Shown here: piece by piece, positions 17,901-25,193 of the stretch | Position numbering within the stretch: position 1 is the first letter of the stretch | Layout: every line of letters begins with the position of its first letter | DNA from: Promethearchaeota archaeon | Lineage (GTDB): Archaea > Asgardarchaeota > Lokiarchaeia > Sigyniarchaeales > SOKP01 | Direction of reading: 5' to 3' | DNA: 36,876 bases | Assembly: GCA_011364975.1 (NCBI GenBank) | Contig: RDOE01000033.1 | Location: 1 to 36,876, forward strand | Translations under genes and position numbers: made by a program | The notes under the pieces: generated by a model | Seen by the model: only the letters and a program-made list of their open reading frames with translations | Databases searched by the model: none | Told to the model about the DNA's origin: nothing

Positions 17901-18958
17901 AGGAGGAACGACAATTACAAAAAATTATCGAAGAAAGAAAAAAACAAGAAAAAGAGAAAAAAGCTGCCCAACAACTTGCACTTCAAGAAAAAGAGCGGTT
18001 AATTCAAGACCAAATGACATATCGAGAAGCTGCTTATGCATTATTAGAAGAAGGAGGGCGAAATTTAAAACGAAGACTTCCTGCATATGATAAAGCAATT
18101 TCATTATATATCCAAGCCAGGGATTTACTTGCTGAAAAGATAGGATGGGAGCCAGAAATAAATAATTTAAACCAATTAATTAATGACTTAATTAAAGAAA
18201 AGGAAGCATTTTTAGAAAAACAGCAATTGGAAGAAGAGTTAAGGATTAAAAGACAAAAAGAATACGAACTATTTCAGCAAGATATTAGAAACAGGCGTTT
18301 AGAATATGAAAAGCAACAAAGAGAACAAAAACTAAAGTTTAAGCAATTATATGAAACTCAACAATATATTGATCAACAACGCGAAGATGGATTGAATTTG
18401 ATTGATGAAGCAAAACGCGCTATTAATCTTAGGGATTTTAAGACATCATATGCAAAATTTGAAAAAGCGATTGATTTATTTAATGAAATTGGATGGGAAG
18501 ATCAAGCAAAATATATCAAAAACGAAATAAGCAACACTAAAAAGATCGAACAAAAGATTCTTCAAGAAGAAGAGAGAATAAAGAAGATTCATCAAGAGTT
18601 AGAAGAGAAAAAACAGATAGAAGAGCGCAAAAAAAGGGAAGAAGAAGCTAAATTAAAAGAAATGGTTGGCGAAGTTGGAGATCTTACATCGGAAATCTCC
18701 CAATTAATAACACAGAGAAGAAAAGAAGAAGAGAAGGAAAAAAAGAAAGAAAAGGAGAAGATTAAAACTGAAGCGGGATTATTCAAGAAGGATATGACTG
18801 ATTTACTCGACTTAAAGCGAGAAATTATGAATGAAGTAGACCAATCTAAGAAAGACCTGAATAAACGAGCCGAACAACTCCAGTATGAGAAAGATAAGAA
18901 AAAGGCTGATGAAATCAAAGATATGCTCAAAAAAATCGCTAAGGAGAAGAAAAAATAG
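11909..18958 (+). CDS. Giant TPR-like/coiled-coil repeat protein (2349 aa)
   Basis: Twenty repeat units, spaced about 115 residues (342-351 bases between neighbours measured from units 6 to 12). Each begins with a TPR- or MIT-like helical hairpin of the form AFxLLDxAxxxxxxxxYDxAIexYxxA, then an 'IFaEIqW..DEI' or 'ILsEIq[FY]PTD' helix. A Lys/Glu/Gln/Arg-rich coil of about 60 residues leads to the next unit. Units 6-11 and 12-17 form a tandem duplication about 693 residues long. The C-terminal 120 residues are pure charged coil. No signal peptide or membrane helix is seen, so it is cytoplasmic. The start is GTG at 11909. Predicted shape: a long rod or scaffold, in a genome rich in small GTPases. 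No catalytic motif is visible and the function is unknown. Confidence 0.85.
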   Translation: MNILIERNENLAKEAVQYIELAQKFEEENDYEKAIYNYQLAADCLKRSGYLMERVDDIYARIETLKIGKKKEQVYQHQQIKAQINQLSEQAFSLVEIAQQLENENRIEEAINQYTAAIKIFLQAGWTDFQLQNLRDKVLELSKKPKQVTPIQRITNQEDTLPISLSEPSDIQVVDAFGTKKSIEKTEELSKYLDFKKKEEQIQNDAFAFIDNAKFFEKDKNYDKAIENYQKAIELLNQIGWQEQTKNFQYVIQQLQGQKYRYERLEQQRQIEKSQIYEKPEKQKEGKLERLKVIEQGESKIKEERIQNEAFNLIDIGKKYDREKQYEKALESFNKAIELFKSIEWDAYIQPIINFINDVKEKQEKEKGLDVIAKKRETKLRNLQDSIFIKQREEFVQTAREIEKRRLEYEKEKLEIKRKEGIFFSKLSEADEILKGGKDLETAIIKYQEALEHLKNLGPGWEPYIDTLNATILSIKKLKEDQTNWLLKYQKKTDQYKTADLEFQEYISKELDKERVKIKQRDLDLELRRDELEYREQRKNAAFKALEEAQDYINKKDYDNAILAYQSAGSIFAGIQWEDEIHLIENAINELEERKRSDIELKQRELKKSIERQKADMQFQDQISSMLKEEREKLHQSEIKLREREQELDYREKEKEKAFEILDSAQDELQKGDYDKTIESYQNAMNIFAEIQWYDEVELIGKSILEIRNRKREAEIKTQRDLQLMLKKEQEDNEFHQKIVNEMKIQKQKLQQKQLILQDREKELELRAQRKEDAFRIIDEAQNYLSLGKFDMSIESYRKVAEIFSQIHWDDELNLIMQAIRDIEIKKKENELWKEKSIQEAMEREIAYQRFLDQIKHQRELEKIKVDKEKELLEQKKKLTEANVIRQEKVLNEIENADILINQEHYDEAIKIYEKSLIEMQDLGWTESYLKLLEETLQSIIIRKKEKETELERQKAIQQQQKEEEERFYKKIEQQMLREQKRLEQKAIKIQEKEVLKERMEERRAEAFELMNNAEIFLSKSEYDQAIDAYRQAEQNLSEIRFPTDSIREMILKIQEKKREKSIEQQKELVTKLLKQKEEAQFRAQIAEKIRSDEQKLKMKQIQVQQQAIRKIELEESKKEAFGLLEDAEKLTNLGNYDEALNLYYKAELKLSEIQFPTDVIKEMKFKIQNKIREREISKQKELESALEREKEERQYQQHMNELITQEKQRLKAKDIKMGEKAKKKAEIEAKRDNGFIILDDAQDKLKNKDFGGAIKAYQDAISIFTEIGWDNEISLIQTSIREIQLRRRAHQTHLESEKKKQIEKEEEEKQFAEELSRQLRREREKLNQEQLKLREYEKELKYREERKDEAFVLLDQARTLIDEGNDEKAIELYYEVEKIFAEIQWDDEIQIIHNSIIDIQNRRTEAQIAKQREIEENLNREKEELAFQYLLLHLTNVERQNLERQEIELKEKELELQHIDDRRQEAFNQLDRAQSLISEGKLDEAQNYYYNVINIFAEIQWNDEIPLIQQAIRELDHKKRETDFLKQKQLEKAISEEKVNNEFLQQIKRLRDDETRNIIKEREKLEKVKEFSVQAKQKQEQAFNMIEQAELLLSHENFDNALTEYQKAIDLLKDIGWSESYLKLLEETAFEISNKKIEKERRIAKEKEIQRKKIEEEKEFEKNLAQQMKNERRRLQQKELKLKQQEDLKEFLENRKIEAFNLIDRAEILLKQGLYDQAIEEYFQAELILSEIQFPTDAIKEMILKVQEKRREYNLMKQQELEMKLKREQEETLFFQKIAENMRIQEQNMRSKQIKLKKREDLKDYLEQRKDDAFDLLDQAELYVKKADYNKALEFYRSAELILNEIQYPTDSVEETILKINEKKREQDLQKQMELEHKIQKEREEKEFQMKVVESLIKEKERIRKKEVRVEKLAQLRERAERKKEEAFSILEEAESFTKKADYDKAIEKYRKAMMILDEIQYPTDSINSMIIKVTSLKGRYELEKELSLQRELEKLEEERQLQKIIEERKKQEKEKKAAQQLALQEKERLIQDQMTYREAAYALLEEGGRNLKRRLPAYDKAISLYIQARDLLAEKIGWEPEINNLNQLINDLIKEKEAFLEKQQLEEELRIKRQKEYELFQQDIRNRRLEYEKQQREQKLKFKQLYETQQYIDQQREDGLNLIDEAKRAINLRDFKTSYAKFEKAIDLFNEIGWEDQAKYIKNEISNTKKIEQKILQEEERIKKIHQELEEKKQIEERKKREEEAKLKEMVGEVGDLTSEISQLITQRRKEEEKEKKKEKEKIKTEAGLFKKDMTDLLDLKREIMNEVDQSKKDLNKRAEQLQYEKDKKKADEIKDMLKKIAKEKKK
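13530..17687 (+). repeat. Tandem duplication of a six-unit block inside the giant gene
   Basis: Units 6 to 11 start near 13533, 13879, 14228, 14575, 14926 and 15268. Units 12, 15, 16 and 17 start near 15611, 16652, 17004 and 17347, that is 2077-2079 bases after units 6, 9, 10 and 11. The order of unit types is the same in both blocks: three Trp-type units, one 'GW(T/S)ESYLKLLEET' unit, then two 'PTD' units. The DNA has diverged, so the duplication is old. Confidence 0.8.
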
Positions 18959-18970
18959 AATCTATTTTTT

Positions 18971-20515
18971 TCACAACATATAACTCTTTTTAAAATTTCT
19001 TGATAAATTCAAGACATAAATTAAAGTAATTATATTAATTAAACCAAAAATTACAATAACTAAATTTCTATATTCAAATACCATTCTGATTAGGAATTGT
19101 CCATTAGTTCCTTGAGTTAATTTTACTACTAAATAAAAATCGCTTATTTTATCAACTAAGATTCCCATTCTTTTTTGAGGAATATTACCTACTAAAGGGT
19201 TAATTGTATTAGTCAGTAAAATGGGTTCACCATAGCTATCAGGTTTATTGTTAAATAAATACATTTCGGCAGAAATATCACTGATTTTCTCAATTTCAAA
19301 GAAATAATGATTCGGTCTTAACTTTATAGGAAGACAAAAAACTGATTTGGTTTGATTTAGATTCACTAAGAAATTTGTAGTGATATTTAACATAATAGGA
19401 TTATTTAATGCATCTAATGCAGCATAGCCTTGGATAATGCCCCATCCTTGTATATTATCCTTAATATTCAATGGATTTATTGTTCTAATTGATGTCAAAG
19501 AGATTATACTTTTTAATTGCAATGGATCTAATCTTGGATTTTTTTCCAACATCAAAGCAGCTAATCCTGCAACAAATGGAGTTGCTCCTGAGGTTCCCGA
19601 TCTAAAACTATAATCGGTATTATAGTTTTTATTTGCACCATAAATACTAATTGCTGGAGCACAAACGTCTGGTTTTATGGTCCCTTCAAAGCTGGGCCCC
19701 TTAGCGCTATTAGGATACATATTACCGAAATAATCTACACCTCCTACCGCTAATACTTTTCTTTCGGAAGCTGGGGCATTGATTGTTCCATCTCCATAAG
19801 ATTTTGTAGGATCTCCATCATTACCTGCTGCTGCAACCACTAAAATACCCTCATCTACTAATTCGGCAACCATATCCTGTATTTTTGAAATATCGCCTAC
19901 ATTGTTTGCCTCTGGTTTAGCTCCAAAGCTCATGCTAACAATTCTGATATTGAAAGTATTCTTGTTTGATAATATCCAATTGACTGCTCTTAAAAGCATG
20001 GAAGAATTAGTTTCTCCGCTATAATCAAATATTTTTAATATTACAAATGACACATTCGTCGCTACTCCATGATATTCACTACTTTTACCACCTAAAATAG
20101 AGGCTGCCCATGTTCCATGACCATGATCATCAAATGGTACTGTTGTGTGGTTTGCTATTGCGTCATAAAATGCTATGATTCGGTTTGACCAATTATGAGT
20201 ACCATCATTAGTAAATACACTATGATTAGCATAAATACCTGTATCTAGAATTGCAACAGTAATATTATATCCAGTGTAAGTATTATCCCAAACATTTTGA
20301 GCTAGACCTATATAATCGCTAGCATTAAAGGAGGCAGATAAATGAAGATCTTTAGTTAAATGAGGGTAAAAAGTAGGAGTTAATAATTGATTTGAGGGAT
20401 AGAGTTGATAGTTTATTGGCTCATAACTTTCTAGATCTAAAGGAATCACTTGTAAGAACGGGATAAGGCAAAAAAAAAATATTAAAATTAGTCGTTTTTT
20501 CAAAAAGAAACACAT
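18971..20515 (-). CDS. Subtilisin-like (S8) serine protease, secreted and membrane-anchored
   Basis: A 514-residue subtilase. An N-terminal hydrophobic stretch (residues 8-25, after KKR) looks like a signal peptide. The catalytic triad is visible: Asp91 in AILDTGI, His133 in DDHGHGTW and Ser299 in SGTSGATP; the oxyanion Asn212 is in AAAGND. The region after about 330 is a small beta-rich extension. A hydrophobic segment at about 484-503 followed by SRNFKKS would anchor the enzyme with its catalytic domain outside. Many Asn-X-Ser/Thr sequons also fit an extracellular location. The ATG start at 20515 faces the E1 gene 65 bases away, so the two share a divergent promoter region. The last bases lie only 12 from the stop of the giant repeat gene (convergent). 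Confidence 0.93.
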   Translation of the reverse strand: MCFFLKKRLILIFFFCLIPFLQVIPLDLESYEPINYQLYPSNQLLTPTFYPHLTKDLHLSASFNASDYIGLAQNVWDNTYTGYNITVAILDTGIYANHSVFTNDGTHNWSNRIIAFYDAIANHTTVPFDDHGHGTWAASILGGKSSEYHGVATNVSFVILKIFDYSGETNSSMLLRAVNWILSNKNTFNIRIVSMSFGAKPEANNVGDISKIQDMVAELVDEGILVVAAAGNDGDPTKSYGDGTINAPASERKVLAVGGVDYFGNMYPNSAKGPSFEGTIKPDVCAPAISIYGANKNYNTDYSFRSGTSGATPFVAGLAALMLEKNPRLDPLQLKSIISLTSIRTINPLNIKDNIQGWGIIQGYAALDALNNPIMLNITTNFLVNLNQTKSVFCLPIKLRPNHYFFEIEKISDISAEMYLFNNKPDSYGEPILLTNTINPLVGNIPQKRMGILVDKISDFYLVVKLTQGTNGQFLIRMVFEYRNLVIVIFGLINIITLIYVLNLSRNFKKSYML

Positions 20516-20546
20516 AAAGACTTTAAATTTATATGAGTCATTTGTA

Positions 20547-20555
20547 TTATATAAT
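20547..20555 (+). promoter_or_regulatory. TATA box of the E1 gene
   Basis: TTATATAAT is centred about 30 bases before the ATG at 20581, which places the predicted transcription start at or next to the start codon. A leaderless or nearly leaderless mRNA is therefore likely; no Shine-Dalgarno is seen. Confidence 0.5.
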
Positions 20556-20580
20556 ATTATAACTTTTAGGGATATTTAAA

Positions 20581-22155
20581 ATGACGGAAAACAAGGACGA
20601 AATAATTAAATCGCGAATGTATGCTCGTCAACAGTTAATTGAGGGGTTTGATCAAGAGACTATTAGTAATGGATGTATAATGATTGTCGGAGTTGGAGCA
20701 TTGGGATGTGAAATTGCTAAAGATTTTGCGTTAATGGGAATTGGAAAATTAATTTTAGTTGATTTAGATACAATTGAAACCTCTAATTTATCGCGACAGA
20801 TGTTATTTAAGCCGGGAGACGAGGGGCGCCCTAAAGCAGAAGTTGCTGCTGAACGATTAAAAGAAATGAATCCGTTTTTAAAAACAGATTTTTATTTCGA
20901 AAAAGTCCAAAAATTACCCATGTCTGTGTTTGAAGAAGTAGACGTAGTAATTGCTGCATTAGACAATTTCAATGCAAGGCTTGATTTGAATAAAATCTGC
21001 TTGCGCATAAAAAAACCCATGGTGGAGGGAGGAACGGTTGGTTTTGAGGGTCACGTACAGATTGTAATTCCTGAAGGATCAGAGATTCAATATAAAAACC
21101 GAGATAATGAAATAGAGAAAATAGTTGAACAAAGAATGTGGGAACTGGAAAATCCAGAGTATCTAGCGGCTCTAAGTGTAATAGAGCATTTAGAACAAGA
21201 AATCGAAAAGATTGTACAAAATAAGATTGAACCATTTAAAATACTTATAAGAAAGCAGGTAGAGGCAGAATTTGATAAAAGTTATGCTAATAAAGTCTTA
21301 GATGTGACTCCTTGTTACCGTTGTTTGGTACCAATACCACCTGCTGATGATAAATTAGTAGCTGCTTGTACTTTGAAGGGATTGCCACGAAACAGAAATC
21401 ATTGCGTAATAAAAGCAGAAGTTGATTTTGAAAAGCAATATGGATTTAAACCTGATCTAAACGTAGATGAAGATGTACTTAAATTAAAAGACTTAGCTCA
21501 AAATGAATTGAATAAATTACGGGAGCGAGTATTTAATGAAAACGTTCCCCCTGAGAAGTTAGAAACTCTAACTGGTGAAGAAATTCAAGAGTGGAAAAAC
21601 AATATTCAAGAAACTTTTGGAGCAGATTATAAATTTGAAGAAATGGAAAATATATTAGGTAATAAAATTGCCGCGATTCAATCTATAAGTTCTGTTATTG
21701 CAAGTATTCAATCTCAAGAAGCTTTAAAATTATTATTTAGAAAAAGAGGTCGAGATATAGGACCTCCAATGAATCCGCCCTACGTTAATTATAATGGAGT
21801 ATTTGGACAATTTGATCATTTGGAAATAGTAAAAAGAGATGATTGTTTAGCTTGCGGTAATATTGAAGGTGAAGAAAATGTTCAAATTGTCGTCCCTTTT
21901 GATGCAGACATCAATTATATCTTTAAAGCTTTAAGAATAATTGGATACTTGCTTGATCCCATCTTATGGATGATTACAAACCCCTCGACTAAAGAAATTT
22001 ATTGGAATCCTTATATCCCCTCAATGAAGGATCCTACACTCAAATTAACGTCTCTTAAGATTAACAATAATGATATTATTACCTTAACTCCTCTCGGTAA
22101 AGCGAAAGTAGAATCAGAGATCAAAAAATATAATGTAATTATAACGTACATGTAA
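20581..22155 (+). CDS. Eukaryote-like ubiquitin-activating enzyme E1 (UBA2/UBA3-type)
   Basis: A 524-residue E1. The adenylation domain has GVGALG (37-42) for ATP, the 'DLDTIETSNLSRQ' strand with Asp61/Asp63 and Arg72, Lys85, and 'ALDNFNAR' (127-134). Past a helical insertion, a Cys pair (245, 248) and a later pair (422, 425, CLAC) fit the structural zinc site. Between them, 'ACTLKGLPRNRNHCVIKA' carries Cys263 in the place of the catalytic cysteine of UBA2/UBA3 (consensus xCT(I/L)...P....HC). Residues 330-390 resume the adenylation fold, and 432-524 look like a ubiquitin-fold domain that recruits E2. It is thus a complete single-chain E1, not a ThiF/MoeB relative. It would activate ubiquitin-like proteins and pass them to an E2; an E2 gene lies about 2.3 kb downstream on the other strand. 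Confidence 0.92.
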   Translation: MTENKDEIIKSRMYARQQLIEGFDQETISNGCIMIVGVGALGCEIAKDFALMGIGKLILVDLDTIETSNLSRQMLFKPGDEGRPKAEVAAERLKEMNPFLKTDFYFEKVQKLPMSVFEEVDVVIAALDNFNARLDLNKICLRIKKPMVEGGTVGFEGHVQIVIPEGSEIQYKNRDNEIEKIVEQRMWELENPEYLAALSVIEHLEQEIEKIVQNKIEPFKILIRKQVEAEFDKSYANKVLDVTPCYRCLVPIPPADDKLVAACTLKGLPRNRNHCVIKAEVDFEKQYGFKPDLNVDEDVLKLKDLAQNELNKLRERVFNENVPPEKLETLTGEEIQEWKNNIQETFGADYKFEEMENILGNKIAAIQSISSVIASIQSQEALKLLFRKRGRDIGPPMNPPYVNYNGVFGQFDHLEIVKRDDCLACGNIEGEENVQIVVPFDADINYIFKALRIIGYLLDPILWMITNPSTKEIYWNPYIPSMKDPTLKLTSLKINNNDIITLTPLGKAKVESEIKKYNVIITYM

Positions 22156-22218
22156 TTTACTTAAATAATTTTTTTTAGGATTTTTTCTTGTTAATAATAA
22201 TATCGAAAAGATTGTTCT

Positions 22219-23049
22219 ATGATAAAATTAATTGCAAGGAAAGATTTAGATTTCGCTCATAAGTTAACTGAAGTTGAAGAATGGGGAACTTCTAAAGAAG
22301 AATTAGAGGACCTTTTTTTATTTAACCCTAAGGGTTTTTACGTTTCTGAATCTAGCGGAATTCTTAATGGAATGATATCCACTGCTTTTTATGGAAAATT
22401 CGGAGTTGTAGGTAATTTAATCGTCTCTAAAAGTTTTAGAGGTCAAGGAATTGGGAAAGGGTTAATGGAGTATGTGATCCAATATTTAAAATCTAAAGGT
22501 TGTAAGACTATTTTACTTGATGCTGTGCCTCAGATAATTCCGTTATATAAACAGCTAGGTTTTCGACCAGTTTGTCGTTCTTTACGATTAGAAGGAGAAT
22601 TAAAGTCTAAATTAGTTGAAAATGTACGCTTAATGACACCGAAAGATATAACTAAAGTTATCCAATTGGATAAAAAGCAATTTAAAGGCAATAGAGCATT
22701 TCTTTTAAAAAGAAGATTTTCACTTCATCCAAACTTATGCCATGTTTTAGTTCGAAAGGGAAAAATAAATGGGTTTATAATGGGTACCCCCAAAGAGAAT
22801 AAAATCTTTATTGGCCCATGGATTATCCATCCTATAGAATTTGAACCTCGGTTATTGCTTCAGAGTTTGGTAAATAATGTAAATATTAGAAAATTTCAAA
22901 TCGGTATCCTTGAAAATAATAATAGGGCTGTGCAATTAGCTCAAGATTTCGGCTTTACTGAATATTTTTATTCAATCAGAATGATATATGGTAAATCATT
23001 TAATCATTCCGAAGGATTATTTGCTATAGCAGGCCCTGATCGAGGTTAA
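22219..23049 (+). CDS. GNAT-family N-acetyltransferase, two-domain
   Basis: A 276-residue protein. The N-terminal GNAT domain has the acetyl-CoA pyrophosphate loop RGQGIGKG at 74-81, preceded by the strand 'FGVVGNLIVSKSF', and 'LYKQLGFRPV' near residue 115, typical of GNAT motif B. The C-terminal half (from 'RLMTPKDITKVIQLDKKQF') looks like the second GNAT-like domain found in YitH-type acetyltransferases. The substrate is unknown. It starts 63 bases after the E1 gene on the same strand, so co-transcription is possible, but a link to ubiquitin is not shown. Confidence 0.88.
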   Translation: MIKLIARKDLDFAHKLTEVEEWGTSKEELEDLFLFNPKGFYVSESSGILNGMISTAFYGKFGVVGNLIVSKSFRGQGIGKGLMEYVIQYLKSKGCKTILLDAVPQIIPLYKQLGFRPVCRSLRLEGELKSKLVENVRLMTPKDITKVIQLDKKQFKGNRAFLLKRRFSLHPNLCHVLVRKGKINGFIMGTPKENKIFIGPWIIHPIEFEPRLLLQSLVNNVNIRKFQIGILENNNRAVQLAQDFGFTEYFYSIRMIYGKSFNHSEGLFAIAGPDRG

Positions 23050-23078
23050 CTTACTTAGAACTTATATGTAAAATATTT

Positions 23079-23675
23079 TTACCTTCTTTTGTTAACTAAT
23101 TTTATAAGTTCCTCAATGTAGAAGGCATCGATACCAGCATTTTTACCTGCTTGGATATCAGTATCAGAATCTCCCAAAAAGATTACTTCTTCTTTGTTAA
23201 CCTTAAAATAATTTTGAATTATAAGCAATCCCTCTGGTTCTGGTTTCCATTTCCTTACATCCTCACGACCAATAATAAGGTGAATCTTGTCTCTAATTCC
23301 TGCAATAGCTAGTGATTTTAGGATCGTTTTTCGGGTGTTCAGAGATAAAATTGCTAATTTTGTATCGTCAGATACACCAAACAATTCTTTTTGTTCAATA
23401 AAAAAGACAGTCTCTAAAATTGGAACAGTATCTTCAATATTTTCTAATTCGTATTGGCGAATTAAGTCAAAAAAAATATCAAGCTCCTCCCAATCTTCCT
23501 TTTCTACAATTTTACTTAAACAAGAGGACATGGATTTAAATTCACATTTTTCTCCATATACTTCGAAAAACCTGTCTCTTAAAGCATTACGTAATTTATG
23601 CCAATCTGCTCTAAGCTTCACAATTGTATAATCTAAATCGAATATTATTACTTTTTTACCTTTAAAGGAGATCAT
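23079..23675 (-). CDS. HAD-superfamily phosphatase (phosphoglycolate phosphatase-like)
   Basis: About 198 residues from the ATG at 23675. The frame stays open to a TTG at 23717, but the extra 14 residues precede the usual family start, so the ATG is preferred. Motif I is FDLDYT (Asp13 and Asp15), motif II is around 'LSLNTRKTI', motif III Lys is in 'RKWKPEPEG', and motif IV is 'FLGDSDTDIQAG'. The cap between motifs I and II is helical, as in PGPase/beta-PGM-like members. It probably removes phosphate from a small molecule; the substrate cannot be read. It is convergent with the GNAT gene, 29 bases apart. Confidence 0.88.
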   Translation of the reverse strand: MISFKGKKVIIFDLDYTIVKLRADWHKLRNALRDRFFEVYGEKCEFKSMSSCLSKIVEKEDWEELDIFFDLIRQYELENIEDTVPILETVFFIEQKELFGVSDDTKLAILSLNTRKTILKSLAIAGIRDKIHLIIGREDVRKWKPEPEGLLIIQNYFKVNKEEVIFLGDSDTDIQAGKNAGIDAFYIEELIKLVNKRR

Positions 23676-23785
23676 AACATAATTAGATAAGTAATGGTAA
23701 TTATGTAAATGGTCCAACCTAATTCAATATACCCAAAATTCCTCGATTCAGAAATTCTTTTAAAGATACGAAAAATAGAATTCTT

Positions 23786-24184
23786 ATGGCAAAGAAAAAA
23801 AAGAACCCAATTCGAATTTCTAGGATGTATATTCAATTAAAAGTAGAAAATTTGGAACGGGCTAAAAAATTCTATGAAGAAGTTTTTAATTTTAATATTG
23901 CGTGGTATATGTCTCCTGAAGTAGGGTGGTGTGAATTTGATTTACCCGGAGGTACTCCTCGGTTAGGATTAAACACTATTGAACAAGGAGAACAAATAAG
24001 TCCGGATTCGAGTACTTTTACAATAGAAGTTCAAAATTTAGAAGAAACAAAGAATTATTTAGAGGATCAAGATATTAAAACCTCGGAAATTACGGACATA
24101 CCAAATATGGTATCATATTTTAATACTTCGGATTCAGAAGGAAATCGGATACAAATAGTCTCAGAGCCACGAGTAAAAGAATGA
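23786..24184 (+). CDS. VOC (glyoxalase/bleomycin-resistance fold) protein
   Basis: A 132-residue single VOC module pair. 'MYIQLKVENLERAKKFYEEVFNF' is the first beta-alpha element with the usual Asn-Leu-x-x-Ala-x-x-Phe-Tyr pattern, and 'FTIEVQNLEETKNYL' is the second. The closing strand 'SDSEGNRIQIVSEP' carries the conserved Glu-Gly-Asn. The basic N-terminal tail (KKKKNP) precedes the fold. Members include glyoxalases, dioxygenases and epimerases; no substrate-specific motif was recognised. A T-rich terminator follows. Confidence 0.85.
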   Translation: MAKKKKNPIRISRMYIQLKVENLERAKKFYEEVFNFNIAWYMSPEVGWCEFDLPGGTPRLGLNTIEQGEQISPDSSTFTIEVQNLEETKNYLEDQDIKTSEITDIPNMVSYFNTSDSEGNRIQIVSEPRVKE

Positions 24185-24224
24185 TATGCTGGAAAATTTA
24201 AAAGATAAAAAATACATAATTAAC

Positions 24225-24265
24225 TTTTTTAATCTTTTTTAATCTTGATTTATTTTTTTCTTTTT
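24225..24265 (+). terminator. Oligo-T terminator after the VOC gene
   Basis: Four T-tracts of five to seven bases occur within 41 bases, starting 41 bases past the stop, the standard form of an intrinsic archaeal terminator. Confidence 0.55.
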
Positions 24266-24402
24266 ATTCGTTAGCTCGTTAGTTTAATAGTTATGAAAGC
24301 TTTGATGTTCTCTCTTAAAAAATTCAAAACATCCAATAATTCGTATTAATTTTTTATTTTTTTTTATAAATTTATAATTGACGCGAGCGTAGATAAATCA
24401 AG

Positions 24403-24433
24403 AAAAGGAAAAATTAAAAATAGAATATAAAAA
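24403..24433 (-). terminator. Oligo-T terminator after the E2 gene
   Basis: Read on the minus strand, several T-tracts of four to five bases begin 15 bases after the E2 stop codon. Confidence 0.5.
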
Positions 24434-24447
24434 TTAATGAAGCTATT

Positions 24448-24966
24448 TTAGTCACGCGCATACTTGGCTGTCCAGCTTGCCGCCTTACTCTCAAATTTTT
24501 TAAGAGCTCTAAAATATTGTTCTCCCGCTTCATGATTTAATGGATCCCCTGGATTAAAGAAAGGAGGTTCCATATGCATCATTCCTTTCAACGCTTCGAT
24601 TATATTTGTTAATGTTTTGCTCGGAGTCCAACCACTTGCCCCAGTGGAGGCATCTACTTTTCCAACTAGATCTGGATTAATTAAATCTAGGCAGATGTTC
24701 AATTTACCAGGAGGTATAGATGAATCGATGTTTGGGTGCCACATTAAGGTAACCGCATAAGCATAGGGTGGAGCGAATGGATAATTTTCAGGAAATTTAA
24801 TCTCAAAGATAAAACGTCCCTTTGCATAAGGAGTTCCATCTTTTCCAATGATGGTTAAACGTAAATGATCAATTGAGCGTCCCCATGGTTCGATAATAAC
24901 ATTCGGGTCATCTTTATATGCTTCTATGACTTCAGTATAGTCAGTTTCTTCTCTCATTTTATTCAC
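24448..24966 (-). CDS. Ubiquitin-conjugating enzyme E2
   Basis: A 172-residue UBC-fold protein. After the N-terminal helix and the strands 'IIEPWGR...HLRLTI', it has the E2 landmarks: 'FEIKFPENYPFAPP' (54-67), HPNI (77-80), active-site Cys92 in NICLDL, Trp113 in 'GWTPSKTLTNII' (112-123), and a C-terminal pair of helices with 'NPGDPLNHEAGEQY'. The HPN Asn79 that supports catalysis is present. Against typical E2s there are about five extra residues before the Cys and about 13 between Cys and Trp. It should accept a ubiquitin-like protein from an E1, and the window's E1 lies about 2.3 kb upstream in window coordinates. A zinc-RING E3 and the modifier itself are not seen here. Confidence 0.93.
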   Translation of the reverse strand: MNKMREETDYTEVIEAYKDDPNVIIEPWGRSIDHLRLTIIGKDGTPYAKGRFIFEIKFPENYPFAPPYAYAVTLMWHPNIDSSIPPGKLNICLDLINPDLVGKVDASTGASGWTPSKTLTNIIEALKGMMHMEPPFFNPGDPLNHEAGEQYFRALKKFESKAASWTAKYARD

Positions 24967-25107
24967 TTCTCAGAATTCAATAGCTCAAAATATGATATTA
25001 AAATTTTTGTTAAATATCTAGTTTGAGTGTTCTTTAAAAAATATTATGTTAAAATTGATTTTAATTTTAAATAGTATAACTAAGAAAAAAAACCAAGATT
25101 GAAAAAT

Positions 25108-25124
25108 TTTTGGTTTAACCAAAA
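25108..25124. promoter_or_regulatory. Palindrome TTTTGGTT-T-AACCAAAA, possible operator
   Basis: Perfect 8-base arms around one central base, about 10-20 bases before a TATA-like run (TTATTTTATACTTA, about 25129-25142) that would serve the small frame at 25194. The form and place fit an operator; the regulator is unknown, and the nearby REC-Lrp protein is only a candidate. Confidence 0.4.
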
Positions 25125-25193
25125 TAAAATTATTTTATACTTATACTCTGATTCATTTTACCAATTTACCTTAAGATCGAAAGGGAGTAACAA

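Noticed and set aside
11909..18958. Reading the giant gene's units as a CRISPR-like or DNA-level satellite repeat
   Set aside because: The units are similar in protein but divergent in DNA and all lie in one frame; this is a coding repeat.
24270..24305. A tRNA D-arm-like stretch (TTAGCTCGTTAGTTTAATAG)
   Set aside because: No matching anticodon arm, T-arm or acceptor stem could be found around it.
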